NCBI GenBank assembly: GCA_934777245.1
Contig: CAKVND010000078.1
Span: 1-5,550, forward strand
Origin: an uncultured Candidatus Melainabacteria bacterium
GTDB lineage: Bacteria > Cyanobacteriota > Vampirovibrionia > Gastranaerophilales > Gastranaerophilaceae
Length of the DNA stretch: 5,550 nucleotides
Direction of reading: 5' to 3'
A model generated the notes under the pieces. The model was given only the letters and a program-made list of their open reading frames with translations. It made no database searches and was not told where the DNA came from. Positions 1-4,489 of this stretch are shown piece after piece (position 1 is the stretch's first letter; every line of letters begins with the position of its first letter). The position numbers and the translations under genes were made by a program.

Positions 1-49
1 TTTCTAGTCTTTTGTTACGAGGTAAGTCTACCCCAACTAATCTTGCCAT
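1..49 (-). CDS. rpsM: 30S ribosomal protein S13 (partial, N-terminus only)
   Basis: Only the first 16 codons lie in the window; the gene continues past the left edge. The minus-strand reading is MARLVGVDLPRNKRLE, which is the characteristic S13 N-terminus (family form MARI-GVD-PR-KR). S13 sits in the head of the small subunit, where it contacts P-site tRNA and 23S RNA. The ATG is at 49-47 and is preceded by AAAGGA (plus-strand 58-63) at a spacing of about 8 nt, so the start is secure. It is the third gene of the infA-rpmJ-rpsM string, the usual order in this part of the spc/alpha ribosomal operons. It is unusually far from rpmJ (170 bp), and a large inverted repeat fills the gap. Confidence 0.93.
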   Translation of the reverse strand, partial: MARLVGVDLPRNKRLE

Positions 50-90
50 GTTTTGTTTCCTTTATGTTTTTGTACTTTACTTTTCTTCTT

Positions 91-215
91 AGTGAATAGG
101 TGAATAAGTCAATAGGTGAATGAGTTCATTTTAGATATTTACCCTTGCTTGGTCTTGTGAACTTTGTGAATTTTTAACGAACTTATTCACTTATTCACTC
201 ATTGACTTATTCACT
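91..215. repeat. Inverted repeat built from degenerate 8-bp units (GTGAATAR)
   Basis: The left arm (91-127) reads as four consecutive octamers plus GTTC: GTGAATAG, GTGAATAA, GTCAATAG, GTGAATGA. The right arm (179-215), read on the minus strand, is GTGAATAA, GTCAATGA, GTGAATAA, GTGAATAA, ending in GTTC at its inner end. By hand, 31 of 37 positions pair. The 51-nt loop holds two looser copies (GTGAAC at 157-162, GTGAAT at 166-171). The element therefore combines an 8-bp tandem repeat with a long hairpin. It lies inside the ribosomal operon between rpmJ and rpsM and does not touch the S13 Shine-Dalgarno. There is no T-run, so it is not an ordinary terminator. It could be a MITE- or REP-like mobile repeat, an mRNA processing site, or expanded low-complexity sequence. 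Confidence 0.8.
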
Positions 216-219
216 TCAA

Positions 220-333
220 TTAACCTTGTCTTTGTTTGTGCTTAGGGTTTTCGCAAATTACGGCAACTCTGCCTTTTCTCTTAATAACCTTGCATTTGTC
301 GCACATAGGTTTTACTGATGATCTTGTTTTCAT
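220..333 (-). CDS. rpmJ: 50S ribosomal protein L36
   Basis: This is a 37-residue protein, the normal L36 length, running from ATG at 333-331 to TAA at 222-220. It starts [19 protein letters not shown] and ends in the near-invariant [12 protein letters not shown]. The zinc-ribbon ligands are all present (C11, C14, C27, H32), so this is the zinc-binding form of L36 rather than the zinc-free paralogue. L36 is a small late-assembling protein of the large subunit. A good Shine-Dalgarno (AAAGGA, plus-strand 341-346) lies 7 nt upstream. It follows infA by 38 bp with no promoter or terminator visible between them, so the two are almost certainly co-transcribed. Confidence 0.96.
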   Translation of the reverse strand: MKTRSSVKPMCDKCKVIKRKGRVAVICENPKHKQRQG

Positions 334-371
334 TGTTTTTTCCTTTTTATTTATGTATTACTGTTTTAATT

Positions 372-587
372 CTATTTTAAGCGGAATGTAATTCTGCCTT
401 TGCTCAAGTCATAAGGTGTCATCTCAACCTTTACTCTATCCCCCGGTAAAATTCTGATAAAGTTTTTTCTAATTTTACCTGAGATGTGTGCCAAAATTTC
501 ATGATCATTTTCGAGTTTTACTCTGAACATTGCATTTGGCATAGATTCAAGAATCGTACCTTCTATTTCTATAACGTCTTTTGCCAT
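372..587 (-). CDS. infA: Translation initiation factor IF-1
   Basis: This 71-residue protein has the standard length of bacterial IF-1. It is a single OB-fold (S1-like) domain that binds the ribosomal A site and works with IF-2 and IF-3 during initiation. Family hallmarks are visible throughout: [18 protein letters not shown] (about residues 6-23), [17 protein letters not shown] (about 34-50) and the C-terminal [14 protein letters not shown]. The wording is close to cyanobacterial and plastid IF-1. The ATG at 587-585 has AGAGGA (plus-strand 593-598) 5 nt upstream. In many bacteria infA lies mid-operon after secY, adk and map. Here the upstream neighbour is the divergent serS, so infA is the first gene of its transcription unit. 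Confidence 0.97.
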   Translation of the reverse strand: MAKDVIEIEGTILESMPNAMFRVKLENDHEILAHISGKIRKNFIRILPGDRVKVEMTPYDLSKGRITFRLK

Positions 588-642
588 TATTTTCCTCTAT
601 TTTCGGCTGTCAATATAATGCCACATTTTGACATCTTATTTA

Positions 643-670
643 ATAATATTTGCTAAAAATCTCAATGCAA
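643..670 (-). promoter_or_regulatory. Predicted sigma-70-type promoter for infA-rpmJ-rpsM
   Basis: Read on the minus strand, TTGCAT (plus-strand 665-670) and TATTAT (643-648) are separated by 16 bp. The -10 matches consensus at 5 of 6 positions. Transcription would start near 636, giving a leader of about 50 nt before the infA ATG with the AGAGGA site near its end. The same TTGCAT-16 bp-TATnAT pattern precedes the gene at 3884. AT-rich sequence yields chance matches, so this is a moderate call. Confidence 0.5.
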
Positions 671-855
671 GCAGTTTTATTAATTTTTAGCGTTTTTGTA
701 AAGTTTTATTTCTGTTTGTTTTTATAAAGAAAGGTTAATATACCTAAAGTTCAAAATCATGAAAACATCTTAGCCAACAATGCGTTTTTGCACATTATCG
801 TTTTTTCTTATGTTACCTTTTATTATAAAAACACACAGAATTAAATATTTTTTCT

Positions 856-890
856 TTGTTTTGATATTTATTTTTTGTGATAAACTAAAT
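856..890 (+). promoter_or_regulatory. Possible promoter for serS
   Basis: Two overlapping readings exist. One is TTGTTT (856-861), 17 bp, then GATAAA (879-884) preceded by TGT as an extended -10. The other is TTGATA (861-866) with weaker -10 options around 881-890. Either would start transcription just upstream of the AAGAGGGA ribosome binding site (906-913). Neither match is strong, so the position rather than the exact boxes is the claim. Confidence 0.35.
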
Positions 891-918
891 TTATAGATTG
901 TAAATAAGAGGGAATATT

Positions 919-2181
919 ATGTTAGACATTAAATTAATTAGAGAAAATCCTGAAAAAATTAATGAACTTTTAAAACGTAGAAATCCTGAATTATCAATTG
1001 ATACTATTATTGCAATTGATGCAGACAGAAGAAAAGTTCAAGCTCAAGCCGATGAACTTCGAGCAAAAAGGAAATCTGAATCACAAAAAATCGGCATGAT
1101 GAAAAAGAATGGCGAAAATACTGACGCGATTCAAGAAGAAGTTCGCGCATTAGGTGATGAAGTTAAGGCATTGGAAGAAAAGCAAGTTGAATTGGATAAT
1201 ATTCAAAGAGACATGCTTTTAAGAACTCCAAACACACCTGATGAATCAACTCCTATAGGGACTTCTGAAGATGATAATATTCCTGTTAAGTATTGGGGTG
1301 AACCTACAAAATTTAATTTTGAAGCAAAAGCTCACTGGGATATTTGCGAAGAAAAAAATCTTGTTGATTTTGAACGCGGAGTAAAAATTTCTCAATCAAG
1401 ATTCACTCTTTATAGAGGCAAAGGTGCAAGATTAGAACGTGCAATTATCCAATTCTTCTTAGATTTGCATACAGAAGAACACGGCTACGAAGAAATCTTA
1501 CCTCCTTTTATGGCAAACGCTGCAACAATGACAGGTACAGGTCAATTACCTAAATTCGCAGAAGATATGTATAAATGTGTTGACGAAGATTTATACTTAA
1601 TCCCTACTGCCGAAGTTCCTGTTACTAACATTTATTCAGGAGAAATTTTAAGCGAAGAAGATTTGCCTAAATATATGACAGCTTATACACCGTGCTTTAG
1701 ACGTGAAGCAGGTTCTGCAGGCAAAGACACAAGAGGGTTAATCCGAGTTCACCAATTTAACAAAGTTGAAATGGTTAAGTTAACAACTCCTGAATCAAGT
1801 CCTGCTGAACACGAAAAATTGACTCGTGACGCTGAAATTTGTTTAGAAAAATTAGGCTTGCCATACAGAAGAGTTGCTTTATGTTCTGCTGATATAGGTT
1901 TCAGTGCAAACAAATGTTTTGACTTAGAAGTTTGGTTACCTTCTTACAATGCTTATAAAGAAATTTCAAGCTGTTCAAACTACGGAGATTTCCAAGCAAG
2001 AAGAAGCAATACAAGATACAGAACTAAAGATGGTCAAATCCGATTTGTTCACACAATCAACGGTTCTGGCCTAGCTGTTGGTAGAACTTTTGCAGCGATA
2101 GTAGAAAACTTCCAACAAGAAGACGGTACAATTATTATTCCTGAAGTATTAAGAAAATACACCGGATTTGACAAAATATAA
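919..2181 (+). CDS. serS: Seryl-tRNA synthetase (class II)
   Basis: The 420-residue product charges tRNA-Ser (and tRNA-Sec where present) with serine in the cytoplasm; the length is typical of bacterial SerRS. Residues 1-100 are rich in charged residues and form the long antiparallel coiled-coil arm that grips the tRNA-Ser variable arm. The catalytic domain follows: the serine/ATP-site TAEVP (230-234), motif 2 with [21 protein letters not shown] (260-280, key R261 and E263), and motif 3 with [10 protein letters not shown] (381-390, key R389). All expected motifs are intact. The ATG has AAGAGGGA (906-913) 5 nt upstream, and the protein opens with the conserved [12 protein letters not shown], so the start is secure. 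It is apparently monocistronic: a divergent operon lies upstream and a strong terminator follows the stop codon. Confidence 0.98.
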   Translation: MLDIKLIRENPEKINELLKRRNPELSIDTIIAIDADRRKVQAQADELRAKRKSESQKIGMMKKNGENTDAIQEEVRALGDEVKALEEKQVELDNIQRDMLLRTPNTPDESTPIGTSEDDNIPVKYWGEPTKFNFEAKAHWDICEEKNLVDFERGVKISQSRFTLYRGKGARLERAIIQFFLDLHTEEHGYEEILPPFMANAATMTGTGQLPKFAEDMYKCVDEDLYLIPTAEVPVTNIYSGEILSEEDLPKYMTAYTPCFRREAGSAGKDTRGLIRVHQFNKVEMVKLTTPESSPAEHEKLTRDAEICLEKLGLPYRRVALCSADIGFSANKCFDLEVWLPSYNAYKEISSCSNYGDFQARRSNTRYRTKDGQIRFVHTINGSGLAVGRTFAAIVENFQQEDGTIIIPEVLRKYTGFDKI

Positions 2182-2187
2182 TTATAC

Positions 2188-2224
2188 AAAAAGGCTTCTG
2201 CAAAATTAAACAGAAGCCTTTTTT
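2188..2224. terminator. Bidirectional rho-independent terminator between serS and the converging gene
   Basis: AAAAAGGCTTCTG (2188-2200) pairs perfectly with CAGAAGCCTTTTT (2211-2223) around a 10-nt loop, followed by T-rich sequence. It begins 6 nt after the serS stop. Because the left arm starts with an A-run, the minus-strand RNA also has a hairpin followed by U residues, so the same element can end the winged-helix transcript (stop at 2229), which arrives from the right. Confidence 0.93.
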
Positions 2225-2228
2225 ATAT

Positions 2229-2543
2229 TTAATATGTAAAATATTTATCAAAATCTACATCTTCAAAATTACAAAGAAGATGAAAAATATCATCGTCGTC
2301 ATCTAAACGTTGAAAATTATACTCATCAAACAGCCAATATTTCGGATTAATCCCTTTAACTCGCACTATATTTTTCTCTTTCAAAATTTGGAGTTTCTTT
2401 TTAACTTCATTTACCGGAAGATTTACAAGTTTTGCCAATTCAACAGCTGTAATACCATCTTCATGACTATATTTTTCAGGGGTTAAGAACATTAGTTCCA
2501 ACCCAACCATTTTTAAATTCGTATCTTCCATTTCAGCATTCAT
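2229..2543 (-). CDS. Small winged-helix DNA-binding protein, probable transcriptional regulator
   Basis: This is a 104-residue soluble protein that I cannot place in a named family. Residues about 31-62 read as a winged helix-turn-helix: a helix TAVELAKLV, the turn NLP (41-43), a recognition helix NEVKKKLQILKEKN (about 45-58), then a wing through IVRVKG...YWLF (59-72). The C-terminal third is acidic, with five consecutive aspartates (81-85) and FEDVDFDKYF near the end. I see no metal-binding cysteine pattern (one cysteine, C91). It is divergent from the Fsr-like transporter with a shared, palindromic control region, the usual arrangement for a local repressor; that role is inferred. The ATG at 2543-2541 has no Shine-Dalgarno, and the predicted transcript begins at or next to the ATG, so translation may be leaderless. 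Internal starts at Met5 or Met12 are possible but also lack a good ribosome binding site. An in-frame TAG upstream rules out a much longer form. Confidence 0.75.
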   Translation of the reverse strand: MNAEMEDTNLKMVGLELMFLTPEKYSHEDGITAVELAKLVNLPVNEVKKKLQILKEKNIVRVKGINPKYWLFDEYNFQRLDDDDDIFHLLCNFEDVDFDKYFTY

Positions 2544-2600
2544 AAATTGATTATAACACTACAAATTTGATTAATCAATTTGAAGAAACTATAATAATCA
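2544..2600. promoter_or_regulatory. Overlapping symmetric divergent promoters with operator-like palindrome
   Basis: Rightward promoter: TTGATT (2567-2572), 17 bp, TATAAT (2590-2595), serving the transporter with a start near 2602. Leftward promoter, on the minus strand: TTGATT (plus-strand 2573-2578), 17 bp, TATAAT (2550-2555), extended by TG, with a start near 2543. The two -35 boxes abut and form the perfect 12-bp palindrome TTGATTAATCAA (2567-2578), so each -35 sits in the spacer of the other promoter and two polymerases cannot bind at once. The half-site TGATTA occurs four times: 2548-2553, 2568-2573, 2572-2577 (inverted) and 2595-2600 (inverted). It overlaps both -35 boxes, the leftward -10 and the last base of the rightward -10. 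A repressor binding here would shut both genes; the winged-helix protein is the natural candidate. Confidence 0.75.
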
Positions 2601-2643
2601 TGAATCTATCAGACTTGAAATTAAGATATTGGAGATATAAAAA

Positions 2644-3807
2644 ATGAGTACTAAAACGACGCAAAAAGCAATTATATGGCTTTGCTTAGGGCATCTTATA
2701 GCAGATTTATATAGCGGATTTTTAAACCCAATTATGCCGTTTATTGCATCAAAATTAGGTTTCTCCATGGCTATTGCAACCGTAATAATAAGTATTTCTC
2801 ACATCTGCTCATCTATGCTACAACCGATTTTTGGCTTTTTTGCAGACAACATTCTCAAACGCTTTTTTATATTTTGGGGATTAATTCTAGCTTCCCTATT
2901 CATTCCACTAACTCCACTCGCACCAAATGTGCATATATTATTACTTTTCATGATTTTAGGCAGTTTAGGAGGAAGTTTTTTCCATCCACAATCAATGGGA
3001 TTTGTAAACTATTTTTCCGGTAAAGACTGCTCAAACAATATGGGAATCTTTATAAGTATGGGTTCTCTCGGATTTGCATTTGGTCCTCTTATGGCGGCTT
3101 TGATTACGCAAGTTTTAGGACTTTCTATGATTGCATATACATCTTTATTTGGTTTAACATTAGCCTCTGTAATGTTTTTATGCGTACCCAAATTATCCAA
3201 CATTGAAAAACCACCTCTACAAAAAGAATTCTTTAAATCATTTAAAGATATACTTTCTAATCGTCAAATGAATTACTTAATGTTGATTTCTATGATGAAA
3301 TCATTAATCACAAACAGTTCTTGTATATTACTTCCATTCTTATGGAAATCAATGAACTATTCTCCGTTCTACATTGGTTTTGCATTGTTTTTATTCGTAT
3401 TTGCAGGTGCAATTGCTTCATTTTTAAGTCCAAAAGTAGAAAAATTAGTCGGCTCAAAACGAATTATTTACTTCTCAATGTGGGCAACTTTGCCTATGAT
3501 GGTATCATTTGCACTTACTTACAAAACACATCCGGTTTTATCATTAGTAATCTTTTTCGTAATCGGATTTACAACAATGCTGGCTCAGCCTGTTACAATG
3601 GTTTGGGCGCAACGTACATTGCCGGAATACAAAAGTATCGTTGCAGGATTTATTAACGGATTTTGCTGGGGAATTGTTGCACTATGCATGTCTATTTTAG
3701 GTACAATTGCTCAAAAATTTGGAATAATGAATGTTCTTGTGGGATTAAGTCTCATTCCTGCACTTTCATCATACTTCGTTAAATTCTTACAAGAAAAAAA
3801 ATCGTAA
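2644..3807 (+). CDS. MFS transporter of the fosmidomycin-resistance (Fsr) type
   Basis: This 387-residue inner-membrane protein has about 12 hydrophobic segments in two halves, split by a polar stretch around residues 183-210 (KLSNIEKPPLQKEFFKSFKD). Features shared with Fsr-type MFS exporters are GHLIADLYSGFLNPIMPF (16-33), SSMLQPIFGFFAD (56-68, the loop 2-3 motif with its aspartate) and LGSLGGSFFHPQSMG (105-119, matching the family's FHPE/Q signature). It is most likely a proton-coupled drug or metabolite exporter, but the substrate cannot be read from sequence and fosmidomycin itself is not implied. TTGGAGAT (2629-2636) sets the ATG about 8 nt downstream. It is slightly short of the usual 390-410 residues but has no sign of damage. 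It is transcribed divergently from the winged-helix gene through the shared promoter. No terminator hairpin follows, so read-through into the next gene is possible. Confidence 0.88.
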   Translation: MSTKTTQKAIIWLCLGHLIADLYSGFLNPIMPFIASKLGFSMAIATVIISISHICSSMLQPIFGFFADNILKRFFIFWGLILASLFIPLTPLAPNVHILLLFMILGSLGGSFFHPQSMGFVNYFSGKDCSNNMGIFISMGSLGFAFGPLMAALITQVLGLSMIAYTSLFGLTLASVMFLCVPKLSNIEKPPLQKEFFKSFKDILSNRQMNYLMLISMMKSLITNSSCILLPFLWKSMNYSPFYIGFALFLFVFAGAIASFLSPKVEKLVGSKRIIYFSMWATLPMMVSFALTYKTHPVLSLVIFFVIGFTTMLAQPVTMVWAQRTLPEYKSIVAGFINGFCWGIVALCMSILGTIAQKFGIMNVLVGLSLIPALSSYFVKFLQEKKS

Positions 3808-3828
3808 ATCCTTCCTCTAAACGTATGA

Positions 3829-3856
3829 TTGCATTTCATGTATCATGAAATATAAT
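3829..3856 (+). promoter_or_regulatory. Promoter with a palindromic spacer (candidate operator)
   Basis: TTGCAT (3829-3834) and a perfect TATAAT (3851-3856) are 16 bp apart, with a start expected near 3862. The spacer is almost entirely one perfect dyad, ATTTCATG-TAT-CATGAAAT (3833-3851, 8-bp arms and a 3-bp centre), which overlaps the end of the -35 and the first base of the -10. That is an ideal place for a repressor. It could instead be a short RNA hairpin at the end of the transporter mRNA, but no U-tract follows on the plus strand, so it is not a convincing terminator. Confidence 0.65.
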
Positions 3857-3870
3857 TAATATGTGTATTG

Positions 3871-3879
3871 GGGAGAGGA
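3871..3879 (+). promoter_or_regulatory. Ribosome binding site that fixes the start at 3884
   Basis: The purine run GGGAGAGGA lies 4-8 nt (depending on alignment) ahead of the ATG at 3884. The frame also opens at a GTG at 3863, but that codon has no Shine-Dalgarno and coincides with the predicted transcription start, so 3884 is the better choice. Confidence 0.8.
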
Positions 3880-3883
3880 TTTG

Positions 3884-4216
3884 ATGAACAGACGTTGGTA
3901 CGATTCAAATGAACACACGCAAAGAGCATTGACTTTGCTAAAAGATATGGATGAAATTAAGAGAAGAGCTTTATCTAGAGATTTGGCGAATGTTGTTAAA
4001 CAGATTAAGGAAATGCATGAAGAAGACGAAGAACAAGACGTAAGTATCGGTATCGACAGAGTTCTAGGACTTTATAAAATTTCAAATTCAAGACGTTGGT
4101 ATGACAAAGTAAGCATACTTTCTTATGCTTTGAAAACAATGTCTACACTTCCGAGAGAAGATTTTTATAACATCATGGAAGGCATTACCGCGTCAGTATC
4201 ATCAACAACTTCCTAG
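3884..4216 (+). CDS. Uncharacterised 110-residue charged helical protein with two RRWYD motifs
   Basis: I do not recognise this protein. It has no signal peptide or membrane segment and looks cytoplasmic and mainly helical. Residues 1-50 are highly charged (LLKDMDEIKRRALSRDLANV, then KQIKEMHEEDEEQD). The motif RRWYD occurs at 3-7 and again at 70-74, each time at the head of a likely helix (RRWYDSNEHTQRALTLL and RRWYDKVSILSYALKTM), suggesting two related helical modules. The duplication is visible in the DNA as AGACGTTGGTA at 3890-3900 and 4091-4101. The tail is Ser/Thr-rich (SVSSTTS). The ATG at 3884 is chosen for its strong ribosome binding site. The gene has its own promoter with a palindromic spacer and no obvious partner. 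A regulatory or adaptor protein is possible, but I assign no function. Confidence 0.8.
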   Translation: MNRRWYDSNEHTQRALTLLKDMDEIKRRALSRDLANVVKQIKEMHEEDEEQDVSIGIDRVLGLYKISNSRRWYDKVSILSYALKTMSTLPREDFYNIMEGITASVSSTTS

Positions 4217-4264
4217 TACGCAAGCACAATTTTCAGAGTGACACTTTTACATAAACATCACAAA

Positions 4265-4296
4265 GTCATCCTAAGTGCGGTTAGCACGAAGGATCC
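4265..4296. repeat. Dispersed-repeat-like hairpin (ATCCT ... AGGAT)
   Basis: ATCCT (4268-4272) pairs with AGGAT (4290-4294), and inside it GTGC (4275-4278) pairs with GCAC (4284-4287) around GGTTA, with an AA/GA internal mismatch. The frame GTCATCCT...GAAGGATCC resembles an intergenic repeat common in many environmental and gut bacterial genomes (the GTCATCCTGAG...CGAAGGATC type). That resemblance is from memory, and copy number cannot be judged from one window. Confidence 0.5.
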
Positions 4297-4322
4297 AGCC
4301 TATTAAATAACTTCTATTTTTA

Positions 4323-4362
4323 GTCTTTATACGAGATTTTAATCGTAAAGACACAGATTTTT
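4323..4362 (+). terminator. Possible weak terminator downstream of the 3884 gene
   Basis: GTCTTTATACGA (4323-4334) pairs with TCGTAAAGAC (4343-4352) apart from a 2-nt TA bulge, around an 8-nt loop. A five-T run appears at 4358-4362, but only after ACACA. The stem is AT-rich and the U-tract is displaced, so it may end the upstream transcript inefficiently or be only a structural dyad. Confidence 0.35.
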
Positions 4363-4404
4363 AAATATAAAACTTTCATATCAACAATTTAACCTCTATA
4401 AATA

Positions 4405-4433
4405 TTGATTTCACTCCTTGTTTATTCTAATAT
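4405..4433 (+). promoter_or_regulatory. Possible promoter for tpiA
   Basis: TTGATT (4405-4410), 17 bp, TAATAT (4428-4433, 4 of 6 to consensus). The start would fall near 4440, giving a leader of about 50 nt that includes the GAGGG/CCCTC hairpin. A second option is TTGTTT (4418-4423) with TAATAG (4441-4446). A highly expressed glycolytic gene should have a promoter here, but the exact boxes are uncertain. Confidence 0.35.
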
Positions 4434-4457
4434 TTATATGTAATAGTACATAAAAAA

Positions 4458-4472
4458 GAGGGATTCACCCTC
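4458..4472 (+). promoter_or_regulatory. Leader hairpin just upstream of the tpiA ribosome binding site
   Basis: GAGGG (4458-4462) pairs with CCCTC (4468-4472) around ATTCA. It ends 5 nt before AAGGAG (4478-4483), which is the true ribosome binding site. The GC-rich stem stands out in AT-rich surroundings. It may protect the 5' end of the mRNA, and its CCCTC arm could alternatively pair with the purine-rich ribosome binding site. Confidence 0.45.
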
Positions 4473-4489
4473 ACAAGAAGGAGAAAATT

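Larger units (their letters stand above)
588..918. other. Gene-free divergent region between infA and serS
   Basis: This stretch of about 330 bp is very AT-rich and carries no open frame with a ribosome binding site and no tRNA-like structure that I can see. It must contain the outward promoters for infA (minus) and serS (plus). A 9-bp direct repeat, GCGTTTTTG, occurs at 690-698 and 782-790, and a small dyad AGGT-N6-ACCT lies near 733-746. I see no T-box: there is no specifier/antiterminator arrangement ahead of serS. No other function can be supported. Confidence 0.6.
4217..4489. other. Gene-free region ahead of tpiA
   Basis: About 270 bp without a supportable reading frame. In order it holds a compound hairpin resembling a dispersed intergenic repeat (4265-4296), a second imperfect hairpin (4323-4352), a possible tpiA promoter (4405-4433) and a short GC-rich hairpin just ahead of the tpiA ribosome binding site (4458-4472). 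Confidence 0.6.

Noticed and set aside
91..215. CRISPR-like array
   Set aside because: The 8-bp units abut with no unique spacers and are arranged as inverted arms, so this is a tandem/inverted repeat and not a CRISPR.
585..613. Consensus -35 TTGACA on the minus strand (plus-strand 608-613) ahead of infA
   Set aside because: A -10 at 16-18 bp would fall on the infA start codon, and the hexamer there (ATAATG) is poor. It would place the transcription start inside the gene and remove the AGAGGA ribosome binding site from the mRNA.
588..918. T-box or other amino-acid-sensing leader for serS
   Set aside because: There is no terminator/antiterminator pair between the possible promoter and the ATG, and the space from the predicted start to the ribosome binding site is far too short for a T-box.
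3009..3203. Minus-strand frame of 64 codons inside the transporter gene
   Set aside because: It is antisense to conserved transporter coding sequence, with no start signals and no recognisable product.
3321..3656. Overlapping plus-strand frame of 111 codons inside the transporter gene
   Set aside because: It lies entirely within the well-supported MFS gene in another frame, has no ribosome binding site, and its translation is low-complexity Ile/Cys-rich sequence.
3833..3851. The ATTTCATG/CATGAAAT dyad as terminator of the transporter gene
   Set aside because: The stem is AT-rich and is followed by ATAATTAATATG rather than a T-run. Its exact fit between TTGCAT and TATAAT is better explained as an operator.
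3863..3883. Earlier GTG start for the 110-residue protein
   Set aside because: It lacks a Shine-Dalgarno and coincides with the predicted transcription start, and the intervening codons are themselves the ribosome binding site of the ATG at 3884.
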